Notes: generated by a model from the letters alone, not told the origin. A stretch of 26,602 nt of DNA from CAZWDO01 sp964632485 [NCBI: uncultured bacterium] (GCA_964632485.1 CAZWDO010000032.1:5251-31852); one strand, 5' to 3'. Positions 16,297-25,252 are shown, numbered from the stretch's first letter. Numbers and translations: made by a program.

Positions 16297-17818
16297 ATTT
16301 ACCTCTATTTTTAAATTGGTTAAATGCGTCAGCCAAATGAGAAATCAAATCAGTCGCCGTCAATGAGTATTCGCCCAACCGTTCGGCTGCCAGATCACCA
16401 CTCAGCGCGTGAATAAAAACGGCGGTTCGGGAAGCGGATGCCACGCTCATGCTTTGGGCTAACAAGCCCGCAACAATTCCGGTCAGTACATCCCCTGAAC
16501 CCGCTGTTGCCATTCCGCTGTTGCCGTTGAGATTAATATAAATTTGTCCGTCCGGGAAACCGATCAGCGTCGGTATCATTTTAAAAATAACATAAATCTG
16601 ATACTTTTTGCAAAAATTTCCCAAATAATCTAATGGAGCTTGCTGCAACCTGTTTACAGAAATACCCAATAAACCTGCAAACTCACCGGGATGCGGGGTT
16701 AAGACAATTCTTTTGGATACCGCTTTATCCAGATACGCGGCATCAAGATTATTAATGCCGTCGGCATCAATAACTAAGGGGTTTGCCCAGTGTTGAAGAA
16801 CGTAAAGAATAAGATTCCGTTGAGGTTCCCCAGTTCCCAAACCAGGTCCCAGCGCGATGATATCGGGCCATTGCATATACTGCTCCCACAAATCTAAAAG
16901 ATTCGCCCATTGCGCAACAGGCTGGACCATTAATTCGGGATGCTGAAGCGGGATAGAAGACGTGGCATCAATGGGAGCATACCAACGAACCATGCCGCAA
17001 CCGCTTTTCAGCGCCGCCAGACTGCATAGCATTCCGGCGCCCATCATTCCGGACTGTCCGGCAATCACTCCTACCCGGCCAAAAAGTGTTTTGTAACCAT
17101 ATTTCGGCCTCAAAGGCAGTTGCAAGGTTTCATCATTATTAGTAAAAATAAAAGGTTGGATTTCTGAGAGCGCCTGGCGCGCTGAACCGATCGGTGCGAC
17201 TGTAATCTGGCCGCAGTTTTCTCGTCCGGGAGGCAACAGCATGCCCGGTTTCAAATACGCCATGGTTACGGTATGGTCTGCTTGAAAAACTACACCCCTT
17301 TGTTGTCCACCATCGGCCAATAATCCCGAGGGGATATCAACGGCTATCTTTAGGTGACACTGCAACTGGTTCATTTGATCGATCCATTCAGCTATTGAAC
17401 CATCCAGTGGGCCATTCAGACCTGTACCCAACATCGCGTCGATAATAACATCATCTTTTCCCACGGCAATTTTATCAGCCGATGAATTTTCCTCAATCTC
17501 TATGGAATCGATTCTTTGAAGAATCATAAAGTTGGTTAGAGCATCGTTCCGTAATTCACTGGGATCAGCCCAAAGCAGGACCCGAACAGTCACCTCTTTT
17601 TCTGCCAACATGCGGGCCAATGCGAATCCATCGCCCCCATTATTTCCCTTATAACAAAATATATGAAATTTTCTCAATTGATGATCGGGAATGATCTGCT
17701 CAATCTGGCGCATAATACCACGCGCGGCATTTTCCATCAAAATAATACCGGGAATCTGATATTTTTCAATACACAAGCGGTCAAATTGGCGCATCTGGTC
17801 TTTTAACAAAATAACCAA
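16289..17818 (-). CDS. nnr: Bifunctional NAD(P)HX epimerase/dehydratase
   Basis: 509 aa, the full two-domain length. Residues 1-215 are the YjeF_N epimerase (PGIILMENAARG at 23-34, GNNGGDG at 58-64, GTGLNGPLDG, VDIPSGLLADGG). Residues 230-509 are the ADP/ATP-dependent dehydratase (ALGPGLGTG, DADG at 351-354, LTPHPGEF at 373-380, NGNSGMATAGSGDVLTG at 431-447). The protein repairs hydrated NADH and NADPH. The usual KG near residue 413 reads KMIPT, a small departure. The start is TTG with AAGGAG 5 nt upstream; it begins 9 nt after the NYN gene stop. Metabolite repair next to hpt points to a general housekeeping cluster. Confidence 0.95.
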   Translation of the reverse strand: MVILLKDQMRQFDRLCIEKYQIPGIILMENAARGIMRQIEQIIPDHQLRKFHIFCYKGNNGGDGFALARMLAEKEVTVRVLLWADPSELRNDALTNFMILQRIDSIEIEENSSADKIAVGKDDVIIDAMLGTGLNGPLDGSIAEWIDQMNQLQCHLKIAVDIPSGLLADGGQQRGVVFQADHTVTMAYLKPGMLLPPGRENCGQITVAPIGSARQALSEIQPFIFTNNDETLQLPLRPKYGYKTLFGRVGVIAGQSGMMGAGMLCSLAALKSGCGMVRWYAPIDATSSIPLQHPELMVQPVAQWANLLDLWEQYMQWPDIIALGPGLGTGEPQRNLILYVLQHWANPLVIDADGINNLDAAYLDKAVSKRIVLTPHPGEFAGLLGISVNRLQQAPLDYLGNFCKKYQIYVIFKMIPTLIGFPDGQIYINLNGNSGMATAGSGDVLTGIVAGLLAQSMSVASASRTAVFIHALSGDLAAERLGEYSLTATDLISHLADAFNQFKNRGKFG

Positions 17819-17827
17819 GAAAACTCC

Positions 17828-18796
17828 TTAATGGGCCTGGTTGAAAAGCGGTTCATATTCATTCAGAATAAGCCAGGACTGGTCAATAGCCATGTATGTA
17901 TCCGCTGATTCCATTAAATCACGCGAAGTATTGTGGGGGAACGAATAGATTTCTACCATAGGACCCAATGTTTTTAAAATATTCACCAGTGGAACGAAAT
18001 CGCCATCTCCGCTCACCAAAGCGATTACATCAAATTTATCCGCCAAAGATAGCATGTCTATCGTAATTTCAATATCCCAATTGGCTTTAGCCGATCCATC
18101 CGCGCGTAAACGAAGATTCTTGCTTTTAACTTCAAATCCACGATGTTGTAGCATAGTAATAAATCCGGACTGATCGACATCCGAGGTTACAACCACATAA
18201 GATAACGCGCGAATCAGCCGTCGATGATTCAGTATGGTTTTTAACAAAAAATCAAAATCAAGTTTAGCATTAAATTGCCTGGCTCCGTAAAATATATTCT
18301 GTACATCCACAAACAAGCCCACACGGATATCCTGTTGACGCAATCGACTGATGAGACGACGAGGAGGCCCTTGTTCTTCCAGCATTTTCTTCTTCAGTTG
18401 GGTCATCTCTGCTTTCATGTCGTTCAGCCGATTAAGAACCTGATTCCATTGGCCGATATTTGTATTCTTCAATTCACCCAACGACTTTTCGATGCGTTGG
18501 TTAAAAATATTATCATGACTTGTGTCTTCAAAAACCGGGTTCTCTTTTATCTGTTGCTGTTGATTGTATTGCTGCCAGTCTTTCTGCAGATTGACATATT
18601 TGATTTTTATTCCCCGCAAAATCTTAAGCTCTTGTTCAAATTGGACAATTTTTTGCTGTTTACGGTTAAGCTCGGACTCCTGGGTCGCGCGAATCTGTTC
18701 GCTGGCCTCTAAGCGTTGATTCAACTGATTTGTATCGCGTTGGAGCTGTTTGATTTGATCGCGAAGATTGGCAATTTTATTACGTAATTCGTCCAT
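17828..18796 (-). CDS. Coiled-coil protein with C-terminal NYN (PIN-like) domain
   Basis: 322 aa. Residues 1-80 and about 105-140 are Gln/Lys/Glu-rich heptads typical of coiled coils. Residues about 156-312 form a LabA/DUF88-type NYN domain with the acidic site of PIN-like nucleases: FVDVQN (Asp164), NWDIEITIDML (Asp241, Asp248) and SGDGDFVPL (Asp264, Asp266). NYN proteins are putative RNases acting on tRNA, rRNA or mRNA; the target here is unknown. All expected acidic residues are present, so activity is plausible. The long coiled coil suggests dimers or a partner. No Shine-Dalgarno is visible before the ATG (ccctttattttttATG), unlike nearly every other gene here. First gene of its operon. 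Confidence 0.88.
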   Translation of the reverse strand: MDELRNKIANLRDQIKQLQRDTNQLNQRLEASEQIRATQESELNRKQQKIVQFEQELKILRGIKIKYVNLQKDWQQYNQQQQIKENPVFEDTSHDNIFNQRIEKSLGELKNTNIGQWNQVLNRLNDMKAEMTQLKKKMLEEQGPPRRLISRLRQQDIRVGLFVDVQNIFYGARQFNAKLDFDFLLKTILNHRRLIRALSYVVVTSDVDQSGFITMLQHRGFEVKSKNLRLRADGSAKANWDIEITIDMLSLADKFDVIALVSGDGDFVPLVNILKTLGPMVEIYSFPHNTSRDLMESADTYMAIDQSWLILNEYEPLFNQAH

Positions 18797-18840
18797 AAAA
18801 AATAAAGGGACATAATAAATATGCCCCTGATTGGATAATA

Positions 18841-18872
18841 CAAGGGACCCAAGTCAAAACTTGAGTCCCTTG
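18841..18872 (-). terminator. Hairpin terminator downstream of ppdK
   Basis: Fourteen-nt arms (18841-18854 and 18859-18872) pair with one mismatch around a CAAA loop, 16 nt after the ppdK stop. The minus-strand continuation is GTATTATCC rather than a true T-run, so termination may be incomplete. The promoter of the NYN operon must lie in or just beyond this hairpin, in the 92-nt gap; no strong promoter match was found there. Confidence 0.65.
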
Positions 18873-18888
18873 AGGTTATTAAAAGCGC

Positions 18889-21606
18889 TTATTTCGATAA
18901 TTTTTCACGAGCAACGGCCTGAGCGGCAGCCAAACGGGCGATCGGAACCCGGAAGGGTGAGCAGCTCACATAATCCATGCCGATGCGATGGCAAAATTCG
19001 ACGGATTGGGGATCGCCGCCATGTTCGCCACAAATACCCACTTTGAGTTTGGGACGAGCCGAACGGCCTTTTTTCGTTCCCATTTCCACCAATTGACCCA
19101 CACCTTCCTGGTCGAGTGTCTGGAACGGATCTGCCGGCAGTAATTTTTCTGATAAATAAATAGGTAAAAAACTGCCGATATCGTCTCGGCTAAAACCGAA
19201 GGTCATCTGGGTTAAATCATTGGTACCAAAAGAGAAAAATTCGGCTTCCTCGGCAATTTTATCCGCTGTCAACGCTGCGCGGGGAATTTCGATCATCGTT
19301 CCGACCATATACTCAATTTTGATGCCCTTTTCTTGCATGACATCTTTAGCGGCTTGATGGATGATCTCTTTTTGCTTGATGTATTCTTTAACATTACCAA
19401 TCAAAGGAACCATTACTTCGGGCAATACCTTGATTCCCTCTTTGGTTAAATCGCAGGCCGCTTCAAAAATGGCTCGCGCTTGCATTGTGGAAATTTCAGG
19501 ATAGGAGTTCCCTAACCGACATCCACGATGTCCCAGCATTGGATTCAATTCATGCAAAACGCGGACTTTAGATTGGACTTTTTCCAAGGGAACACCCATT
19601 TCCTCAGCCATTTCTTTTTGATTAGCTTCTTCCTGCGGTAAAAATTCATGCAATGGCGGGTCCAGTAAGCGGATCGTTACGGGCAAATCTTTCATGGCCT
19701 TGAGAATACCATAAAAATCATCGCGCTGATAGGGCAATAATTCGTCCAATGCTTTCTGGCGCTCTTCCAAAGTATCAGCTAAAATCATTTTGCGCATGGA
19801 TTTAATACGTTCACCTTCGAAAAACATGTGCTCAGTCCGCGTCAAACCAATGCCCTCAGCTCCGAACCGGCGGGCGCGTTCGGCGTCTTTGGGAGTATCT
19901 GCGTTCGTTCTCACTCGTAAACGACGAATACCATCCGCCCATTCCATCAATATGCCAAATTCACCACTGAATCCAACTTCCGATGTAGGAATTTGACCCA
20001 GCATCACTTCACCGGTACTTCCGTCAAGAGAAATCCAGTCGCCTTCTTTGACGACGCTACCCTTGACTTCAAATTGCCGTTTTTTATATTCAATATTAAC
20101 ATCAGCGCAGCCGGAAACGCAACATTTACCCATGCCGCGAGCCACAACAGCCGCATGAGAGGTCTTGCCACCACGCGCGGTTAAAATACCCACGGCTCTA
20201 TCCATTCCAGCGACATCCTCAGGCGACGTTTCAATACGAACTAAAATCACTTTTTTACCGTCATCGGCCCATTCAACCGCATCAGTCGCATGAAAAACAA
20301 CCTGTCCAACGGCAGCGCCGGGAGAAGCAGCCAGACCACGCGCTATAATATTTTTCTTGGCTTTCGTGTCGAATTGAGGGTGAAGTAGCTGATTCAGTGA
20401 ATCGGGTTCAACTCGTAAAATTGCTTCTTCCTGGGAAATCAATTTTTCCTGAACCATATCGACTGCTATTTTAACCGATGCCGCGGCTGTACGTTTCCCA
20501 TTCCGGGTTTGCAACATATATAATTTGTCTTGCTGGATTGTAAATTCAATATCCTGCATATCCCGATAATGCTTTTCCAGTTTCTGATAAACCTTAACCA
20601 ATTCGAGATAAACTCCAGGCATACTTTCTTCCAGCGAAGGAAATTTTTTAGAACGATCCTCTTTACTCACCTTACTTTCTTCGGCCCAACGTTTGGAATC
20701 CATTATAGTAATCTGTTGAGGAGTACGAATGCCGGCCACCACATCCTCACCCTGGGCATTGATCAAATATTCGCCAAAAAAATGTTTGTCGCCCGTAGCA
20801 GGATCGCGGGTAAAAGCCACACCTGTGGCGCAATCATCGCCCATATTGCCGAAAACCATGGCCTGAACGTTAACAGCAGTTCCCCATTCATCGGGAATTT
20901 TGTTCAAACGACGATAGGTAATCGCGCGATCGTTTTGCCATGAACCGAATACCGCGCCAATGGCGCCCCATAATTGCTGCCAGGGGTCTTCCGGGAAATC
21001 AACTCCCAGCCGTTCCTTAATTTTAGCTTTAAAGCGATTCGCCAGCTCCTTCAGATCGGCAGCCGTAAACTGGGTATCGAGTTTGATCTTCTTCTCTTCC
21101 TTCATCTGGTCGATGATCTCTTCAAAAGGATCATGTTCCTCTTTGTTTTCCGGTTTCAATCCAAGAACAACATCTCCGAACATCTGGATAAAACGTCGGT
21201 AAGAATCCCAGGCAAACCGTTCATTGCCGCTCTTTTTGATTAAACCTTCCACAATTCGTTCGTTAATCCCCAGATTTAATACCGTATCCATCATCCCCGG
21301 CATAGAAGCGCGGGCGCCGGAACGAACCGAGACTAAAAGCGGATTAGACGGATCGCCAAACTTCATGCCCATTTGTTCTTCGGTCTTGATCATTGCATTC
21401 TTAACTTCTGTATCGAGACCGGCCGGGTAAGTATTACTGTTCGTGTAATACGCGGTACATACTTCTGTGGTAATAGTAAAACCGGCAGGTACCGGAATTT
21501 CCAGTTTACACATTTCCGCCAGGTTAGCGCCTTTGCCACCCAGCAGATTTTTCATCGAGGCGTCGCCATCGTTGTACTTGCTGCCAAACTGATAAACCAT
21601 TTTCAT
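18889..21606 (-). CDS. ppdK: Pyruvate, phosphate dikinase
   Basis: 905 aa, full length. It interconverts pyruvate + ATP + phosphate and PEP + AMP + pyrophosphate. The ATP-grasp domain starts with LLGGKGANLAEM (21-32) and RSGARASMPGMMDTVLNLG. The swivelling phosphohistidine domain has GGKTSHAAVVARGMGK (479-494, His484). The C-terminal PEP/pyruvate barrel has GLTRTEHMFF, GHRGCRLG, IEIPRAAL, FSFGTNDLTQMTFGFSRDD and ICGEHGGDP (Cys859, the expected catalytic cysteine). The ATG overlaps the upstream membrane-protein stop as ATGA, and its SD (AAAGGAG) lies within that gene, so the two are coupled. The enzyme serves gluconeogenesis or a PPi-linked glycolysis. Confidence 0.97.
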   Translation of the reverse strand: MKMVYQFGSKYNDGDASMKNLLGGKGANLAEMCKLEIPVPAGFTITTEVCTAYYTNSNTYPAGLDTEVKNAMIKTEEQMGMKFGDPSNPLLVSVRSGARASMPGMMDTVLNLGINERIVEGLIKKSGNERFAWDSYRRFIQMFGDVVLGLKPENKEEHDPFEEIIDQMKEEKKIKLDTQFTAADLKELANRFKAKIKERLGVDFPEDPWQQLWGAIGAVFGSWQNDRAITYRRLNKIPDEWGTAVNVQAMVFGNMGDDCATGVAFTRDPATGDKHFFGEYLINAQGEDVVAGIRTPQQITIMDSKRWAEESKVSKEDRSKKFPSLEESMPGVYLELVKVYQKLEKHYRDMQDIEFTIQQDKLYMLQTRNGKRTAAASVKIAVDMVQEKLISQEEAILRVEPDSLNQLLHPQFDTKAKKNIIARGLAASPGAAVGQVVFHATDAVEWADDGKKVILVRIETSPEDVAGMDRAVGILTARGGKTSHAAVVARGMGKCCVSGCADVNIEYKKRQFEVKGSVVKEGDWISLDGSTGEVMLGQIPTSEVGFSGEFGILMEWADGIRRLRVRTNADTPKDAERARRFGAEGIGLTRTEHMFFEGERIKSMRKMILADTLEERQKALDELLPYQRDDFYGILKAMKDLPVTIRLLDPPLHEFLPQEEANQKEMAEEMGVPLEKVQSKVRVLHELNPMLGHRGCRLGNSYPEISTMQARAIFEAACDLTKEGIKVLPEVMVPLIGNVKEYIKQKEIIHQAAKDVMQEKGIKIEYMVGTMIEIPRAALTADKIAEEAEFFSFGTNDLTQMTFGFSRDDIGSFLPIYLSEKLLPADPFQTLDQEGVGQLVEMGTKKGRSARPKLKVGICGEHGGDPQSVEFCHRIGMDYVSCSPFRVPIARLAAAQAVAREKLSK

Positions 21607-22808
21607 AATTCTGATTCTCCTTTGATTGGATTTGATTCATTCTTCACTTCTTCTAAATTCTGATCCGCCATTTCTTCACTAACCTCTTCATCGAAATCTT
21701 CCTCTTCCTGAGCCAGTTTAATCAGATCTTCATCATCTTTTTTATAGCGGATAATGAGATATGCCAAAGTATCGCCAACACTTAAAATTGAAAAATAATA
21801 AGCAACCCCCGCCAATAACATCAGGAACAAAATAAACGTCAAAGCATAACTGGCAAAATCCATAGTAGCCGAAACAGATAAAGGCTTTTGCCAAGAAGGA
21901 GTAGCAATCCATTGCAGGGGCGCAAATAATGGAGACGAATCAATCATCTGCCATTGAGGAAAAAGTTTCTGTATATAATAGTAAGCATTATTGACAAGCG
22001 CAAAAATCTTATCCCCGGCAACAATTGCAAAAACTTTATAAAAAATCTGAAATCCCTGATATAACGACCACAACCAGATAAAAAAACCGACGATTGCCTG
22101 GAGAGAATTGTAAATTGAATAACCGATCAAACGCGCTGGCTGGCTGGAAACAGACGAAAACAGTTGATAAACCACTTCGAAAAAATCATCTTCGATTACC
22201 GCCGCTATTGGAGCAGTAAATCGTAATGAAATAATTCCCACAATTCCGATAAACAATACAATCAGCGTAAAAGGAATAATCAAGAACATGATAAAACTGT
22301 TAAAAATTTCGCCAAAATAGGGAATTTTAAAAATCAAAGCTTCCACTAAACCGCCGATTATAATCGCTGCAGCTAAAAATAAAATTAAAACCGGAGAAAA
22401 AACAACTTTTTTCCAATTATTGAAAGCCGATTTTATTGCATCAACTGTTCCAAAGAAAAAATTGCCTTTTAATTCTTCGAAAGTAACCCGGGAAGCGGCA
22501 TAGATACCCAACATCAATAAAAAGAATGCCAGAACAAATCCCATATATTCAAGAATCTGGCCATACCAGGGAAAATTTAAAGCCCTGAAATCGGGCAGTA
22601 TCCCAAATTTCATCCACCAGAGGCCCAAACGGGTCGATCCCTCCTGGAAACTAACGGCCGATACCCAGGCAGCAAGCCAATTTAACAGGTTATACACGGC
22701 TAACGCCATGAACATAAAAAATCCAATCGCTCCGATTCTTTTAAAAGAGAAAGCTTTACGTGGAGCTGTGATCAAATCGTGGAAACAAAATTTAAGTTGT
22801 TCGTTCAC
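21603..22808 (-). CDS. Multi-spanning membrane protein of unknown function
   Basis: 401 aa from a GTG at 22808, chosen because AGGAGG lies 5 nt upstream; an ATG 17 codons earlier has no SD. About six to seven hydrophobic segments are seen (for example GFFMFMALAVYNLLNWL, VLILFLAAAIIIGGLVEALIF, FIMFLIIPFTLIVLFIGIVG, LTFILFLMLLAGVAYYF). A strongly acidic tail of about 45 residues follows (EEEDFDEEVSEEMADQ). I recognise no family; the layout recalls integral membrane proteins of unknown function with internal helix repeats. It heads the operon with ppdK and shares the palindromic promoter region with the flippase-like gene. Confidence 0.75.
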   Translation of the reverse strand: MNEQLKFCFHDLITAPRKAFSFKRIGAIGFFMFMALAVYNLLNWLAAWVSAVSFQEGSTRLGLWWMKFGILPDFRALNFPWYGQILEYMGFVLAFFLLMLGIYAASRVTFEELKGNFFFGTVDAIKSAFNNWKKVVFSPVLILFLAAAIIIGGLVEALIFKIPYFGEIFNSFIMFLIIPFTLIVLFIGIVGIISLRFTAPIAAVIEDDFFEVVYQLFSSVSSQPARLIGYSIYNSLQAIVGFFIWLWSLYQGFQIFYKVFAIVAGDKIFALVNNAYYYIQKLFPQWQMIDSSPLFAPLQWIATPSWQKPLSVSATMDFASYALTFILFLMLLAGVAYYFSILSVGDTLAYLIIRYKKDDEDLIKLAQEEEDFDEEVSEEMADQNLEEVKNESNPIKGESEL

Positions 22809-22837
22809 TGATACCTCCTGGAAACGGGTTAATAATA

Positions 22838-22866
22838 TAATTAACATTTTTTCCAACAAAAGTCAA
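22838..22866 (-). promoter_or_regulatory. Possible promoter of the membrane protein/ppdK operon
   Basis: On the minus strand TTGACT (22866-22861) lies in the left arm of the palindrome; 17 bp away stands TAATTA (22843-22838) in an AT-rich run. The -35 is good and the -10 weak, leaving a short leader before the GTG at 22808. Confidence 0.4.
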
Positions 22867-22895
22867 GCAATTTTTTGAAAAAACGGCTTGACTTT
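22859..22895. repeat. 37-bp near-perfect palindrome in the divergent promoter region
   Basis: AAAGTCAAGC (22859-22868) is the exact inverse of GCTTGACTTT (22886-22895). Inside lie TTTTTT (22871-22876) and AAAAAA (22878-22883) around a central G at 22877. Sixteen of the 18 base pairs of the two arms match. The left and right arms hold the -35 hexamers of the leftward and rightward promoters. It could be an operator, or a bent or cruciform element. Confidence 0.75.
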
Positions 22896-22916
22896 CACAC
22901 GAAAAATTTGTATTTA
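22888..22916 (+). promoter_or_regulatory. Promoter of the flippase-like/CorC/acyltransferase operon
   Basis: TTGACT (22888-22893) is followed by exactly 17 bp and TATTTA (22911-22916), 22 bp before the TTG start. The -35 differs from consensus at one position and the -10 at two. Transcription starting near 22923 would leave a very short leader that still includes AAGGAG. Confidence 0.6.
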
Positions 22917-22938
22917 TAGTAGCAACTAAGGAGTAGCA

Positions 22939-23982
22939 TTGAGCCTTGACAACATTCCATCTTCTCAAACTGCGCTGAAACCCAAGCAAAGCAATTGGTT
23001 CCGAATTTTAATCAGTCTATTAATCAGCATTATTTTCCTCTATATCTCTTTTAAAGGAATCAATCTGGCCAGTTTTATTGATTCCATGAAAAAAGTATCA
23101 TGGTGGCTTTTTGCATTATCTTTGGTTCCTACTTTTCTGGCCTATTGGTTTCGTTTATTTCGCTGGCGCATCATGCTAAAACCGATTGGACAGTTTAAAA
23201 AAACCAGTCTTGCAGGCCCATTGATGATCGGATTTATGGGAAATAACATCCTGCCAGCGCGCATTGGAGAATTCCTGAGAGCGTATGCCTTGAGCAAAAA
23301 GGCTAGCATATCCGGCGTTGGAGCTCTGGCTACCATTGTATTGGAACGCATTTTCGACGGGATTATCCTGGTCGCCATGCTTATCTGGTCCATTCTTCAC
23401 TACCCTTTCCCCAATTATATCAAAAATGGCACCTGGATTATGCTCGGTTCATATATGCTTTTATTAATATTTTTATATTTTTTGCAACGCTACCCACATA
23501 AAACGGCAGAAAAAACCCTGAAACTATTTTTTTTCCTGCCCGAAACTTTTCGCATCAAAGTTCAACATATCATTGAGAAATTTATCCAGGGTTTCAGTAT
23601 TCTCGAAGACTGGCGCGAAATAGTATTAATTTTAGTTTACTCCATTCTGGTCTGGTTTGCCAGCGCTTTAATCCATAATTCTCTATTATTTGCATGCGGA
23701 ATGACGGATATTCCTTTTTTAGCATCGATTGTCATTCTCTCCATCACAGCCGTGGGGGTTATGATTCCCGCTGCGCCGGGTTATATCGGAACCGCGCAAT
23801 ATTTCACCATCCTGGCGTTGCAGCCCTTTGGCGTAGATAAAACCCAGGCGTTGGCCTATGCTATCGTGTCCTTTATTTCTCAATACGTACCGGTAACAAT
23901 TATTGGCATTATCTATTTCTACCGGGAAAAAATGTCGTTTTTTTCAACAGATTCAAAACAAACCCTCTCCAAAGCATCATGA
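22939..23982 (+). CDS. Flippase-like membrane protein (LPG-synthase TM / UPF0104 family)
   Basis: 347 aa from a TTG with AAGGAG 5 nt upstream. About seven to eight membrane helices. Family-typical segments are YWFRLFRWRIML, the NILPARIGEFLRAYALS loop, VLERIFDGIILVAML and MIPAAPGYIGTAQYF. This is the transmembrane domain found in lysylphosphatidylglycerol synthases and in stand-alone proteins of the AglD/UPF0104 type, thought to move lipids or lipid-linked sugars. The C-terminal aminoacyl-transfer domain of MprF is absent, so synthesis of lysyl-PG is not expected. Its stop overlaps the next start as ATGA. A role in the membrane lipid layer is inferred from family only. Confidence 0.88.
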   Translation: MSLDNIPSSQTALKPKQSNWFRILISLLISIIFLYISFKGINLASFIDSMKKVSWWLFALSLVPTFLAYWFRLFRWRIMLKPIGQFKKTSLAGPLMIGFMGNNILPARIGEFLRAYALSKKASISGVGALATIVLERIFDGIILVAMLIWSILHYPFPNYIKNGTWIMLGSYMLLLIFLYFLQRYPHKTAEKTLKLFFFLPETFRIKVQHIIEKFIQGFSILEDWREIVLILVYSILVWFASALIHNSLLFACGMTDIPFLASIVILSITAVGVMIPAAPGYIGTAQYFTILALQPFGVDKTQALAYAIVSFISQYVPVTIIGIIYFYREKMSFFSTDSKQTLSKAS

Positions 23983-25226
23983 TTCTTACAATATTCACCG
24001 CTTTTAGCCTTTTTTTTCTCCTTTTTTTATTGAATTATTTAAAATATAAGCTGATTTACTATACCCAACGCAATAAGCGGCATTCTATTACTATTCTTAA
24101 TTTCAACATTGAATTTTCTGATTTTATGATTGCATTGAATCTACTGATCTATTTATTTTTGATTTTAAACAGCATCTATTTTTATTTTTATTGGTATCAA
24201 TTTTTTACGGTCATTTATTATTTCCCGACCTATTCTATGATTTGGAGCAGTCTGGCGCTGGTATTGATTTTCTATGGCGGTATTCATATTTTTTCTCGGA
24301 TTATTGCGCTCCGCTACTCGCACACCATCACCGGAATCGACCAGCTCTTTATCCATTTGGCTTTTTGGCTGGCTTATCCGGCAGCATTGTTTATGCGTTG
24401 GTTGAGTCATATTGCCTGGCGTTTATGGGTTCAACCATTCGAGCGAAGTTCGGAAATGTTTCTGCAGAATGAAGAGACAGTTGAACCCGATTCTTTTTTA
24501 CCTCGGGAAGATAAAAAAATGATCGATTCGATCGTGGAGCTGCGAGAGACTCTTGTCAAAGAAATTATGGCGCCCCGTATCGATATTTTTGCCCTTGAAA
24601 TCAGTACTCCTCTGGAGGAAATTATTGAAGACGCTAAAAAGAATGGCCACTCCCGTATTCCTGTTTATAATGAATCAATCGATAAAATTGTTGGAATCCT
24701 ATATTTAAAAGACTTGTTTCTTAAAAATTGTGAAAACCAGCCATTTCAGATAGATTCCATTATCCGCGAACCTTTTTTTGTTCCGGAGACAAAAAAAGTG
24801 GATGAATTACTGCGTGAATTCAAGGCCAACAAAATCCACATGGCAATTGTTGTGGATGAATACGGCGGTACCGCCGGGCTTATCACTTTGGAGGATATTA
24901 TTGAGGAAATCGTCGGCGAAATTCAAGATGAATACGATGATGATGAATTCATTATTAAACAGTTAGATAAAAATGTTTATCTTGCAAATGCGTTGATGAA
25001 TATCGAAGATTTAAATGAAACCCTGCAGTTGAACATTCCTTCAATTGAGTACGATACCTTAGGCGGTTTTATCTTTGATCAATTGGGTTCAGTTCCGGAA
25101 AAAGGACAGCGGATCTATTTCCATAATCTATTGCTGATCATCGATGAGATTGTTGGGCAACGTATTACTAAAGTTAAACTGATTTTGAATGCCAATCCAT
25201 CGGAAAGTGAAACACCTAATAAATAA
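23979..25226 (+). CDS. CorC/HlyC-type CBS-domain membrane protein
   Basis: 415 aa. The N-terminal 150 residues hold about four hydrophobic helices that only loosely resemble the usual DUF21/CNNM domain. A linker (about 151-180) leads to a CBS pair (ETLVKEIMAPRIDIFAL at 190-206; HSRIPVYNESIDKIVGILYLKDL at 224-246; HMAIVVDEYGGTAGLITLEDIIEEIVGEI at 287-315). The CorC/HlyC C-terminal domain follows (about 325-403). Family members are implicated in magnesium or cobalt efflux; GldE of gliding Bacteroidota is a relative. Translation is coupled to the flippase-like gene by the ATGA overlap, and the acyltransferase-like gene follows after 26 nt. Confidence 0.87.
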   Translation: MILTIFTAFSLFFLLFLLNYLKYKLIYYTQRNKRHSITILNFNIEFSDFMIALNLLIYLFLILNSIYFYFYWYQFFTVIYYFPTYSMIWSSLALVLIFYGGIHIFSRIIALRYSHTITGIDQLFIHLAFWLAYPAALFMRWLSHIAWRLWVQPFERSSEMFLQNEETVEPDSFLPREDKKMIDSIVELRETLVKEIMAPRIDIFALEISTPLEEIIEDAKKNGHSRIPVYNESIDKIVGILYLKDLFLKNCENQPFQIDSIIREPFFVPETKKVDELLREFKANKIHMAIVVDEYGGTAGLITLEDIIEEIVGEIQDEYDDDEFIIKQLDKNVYLANALMNIEDLNETLQLNIPSIEYDTLGGFIFDQLGSVPEKGQRIYFHNLLLIIDEIVGQRITKVKLILNANPSESETPNK

Positions 25227-25252
25227 AATTCCTTAACAAGTGAGGCCATTTA

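Noticed and set aside
18797-18840. Promoter for the NYN operon (TTGTAT and TATTTA, 16 bp apart, minus strand)
   Set aside because: The -35 matches consensus at only three positions, and AT-rich chance matches are common here.
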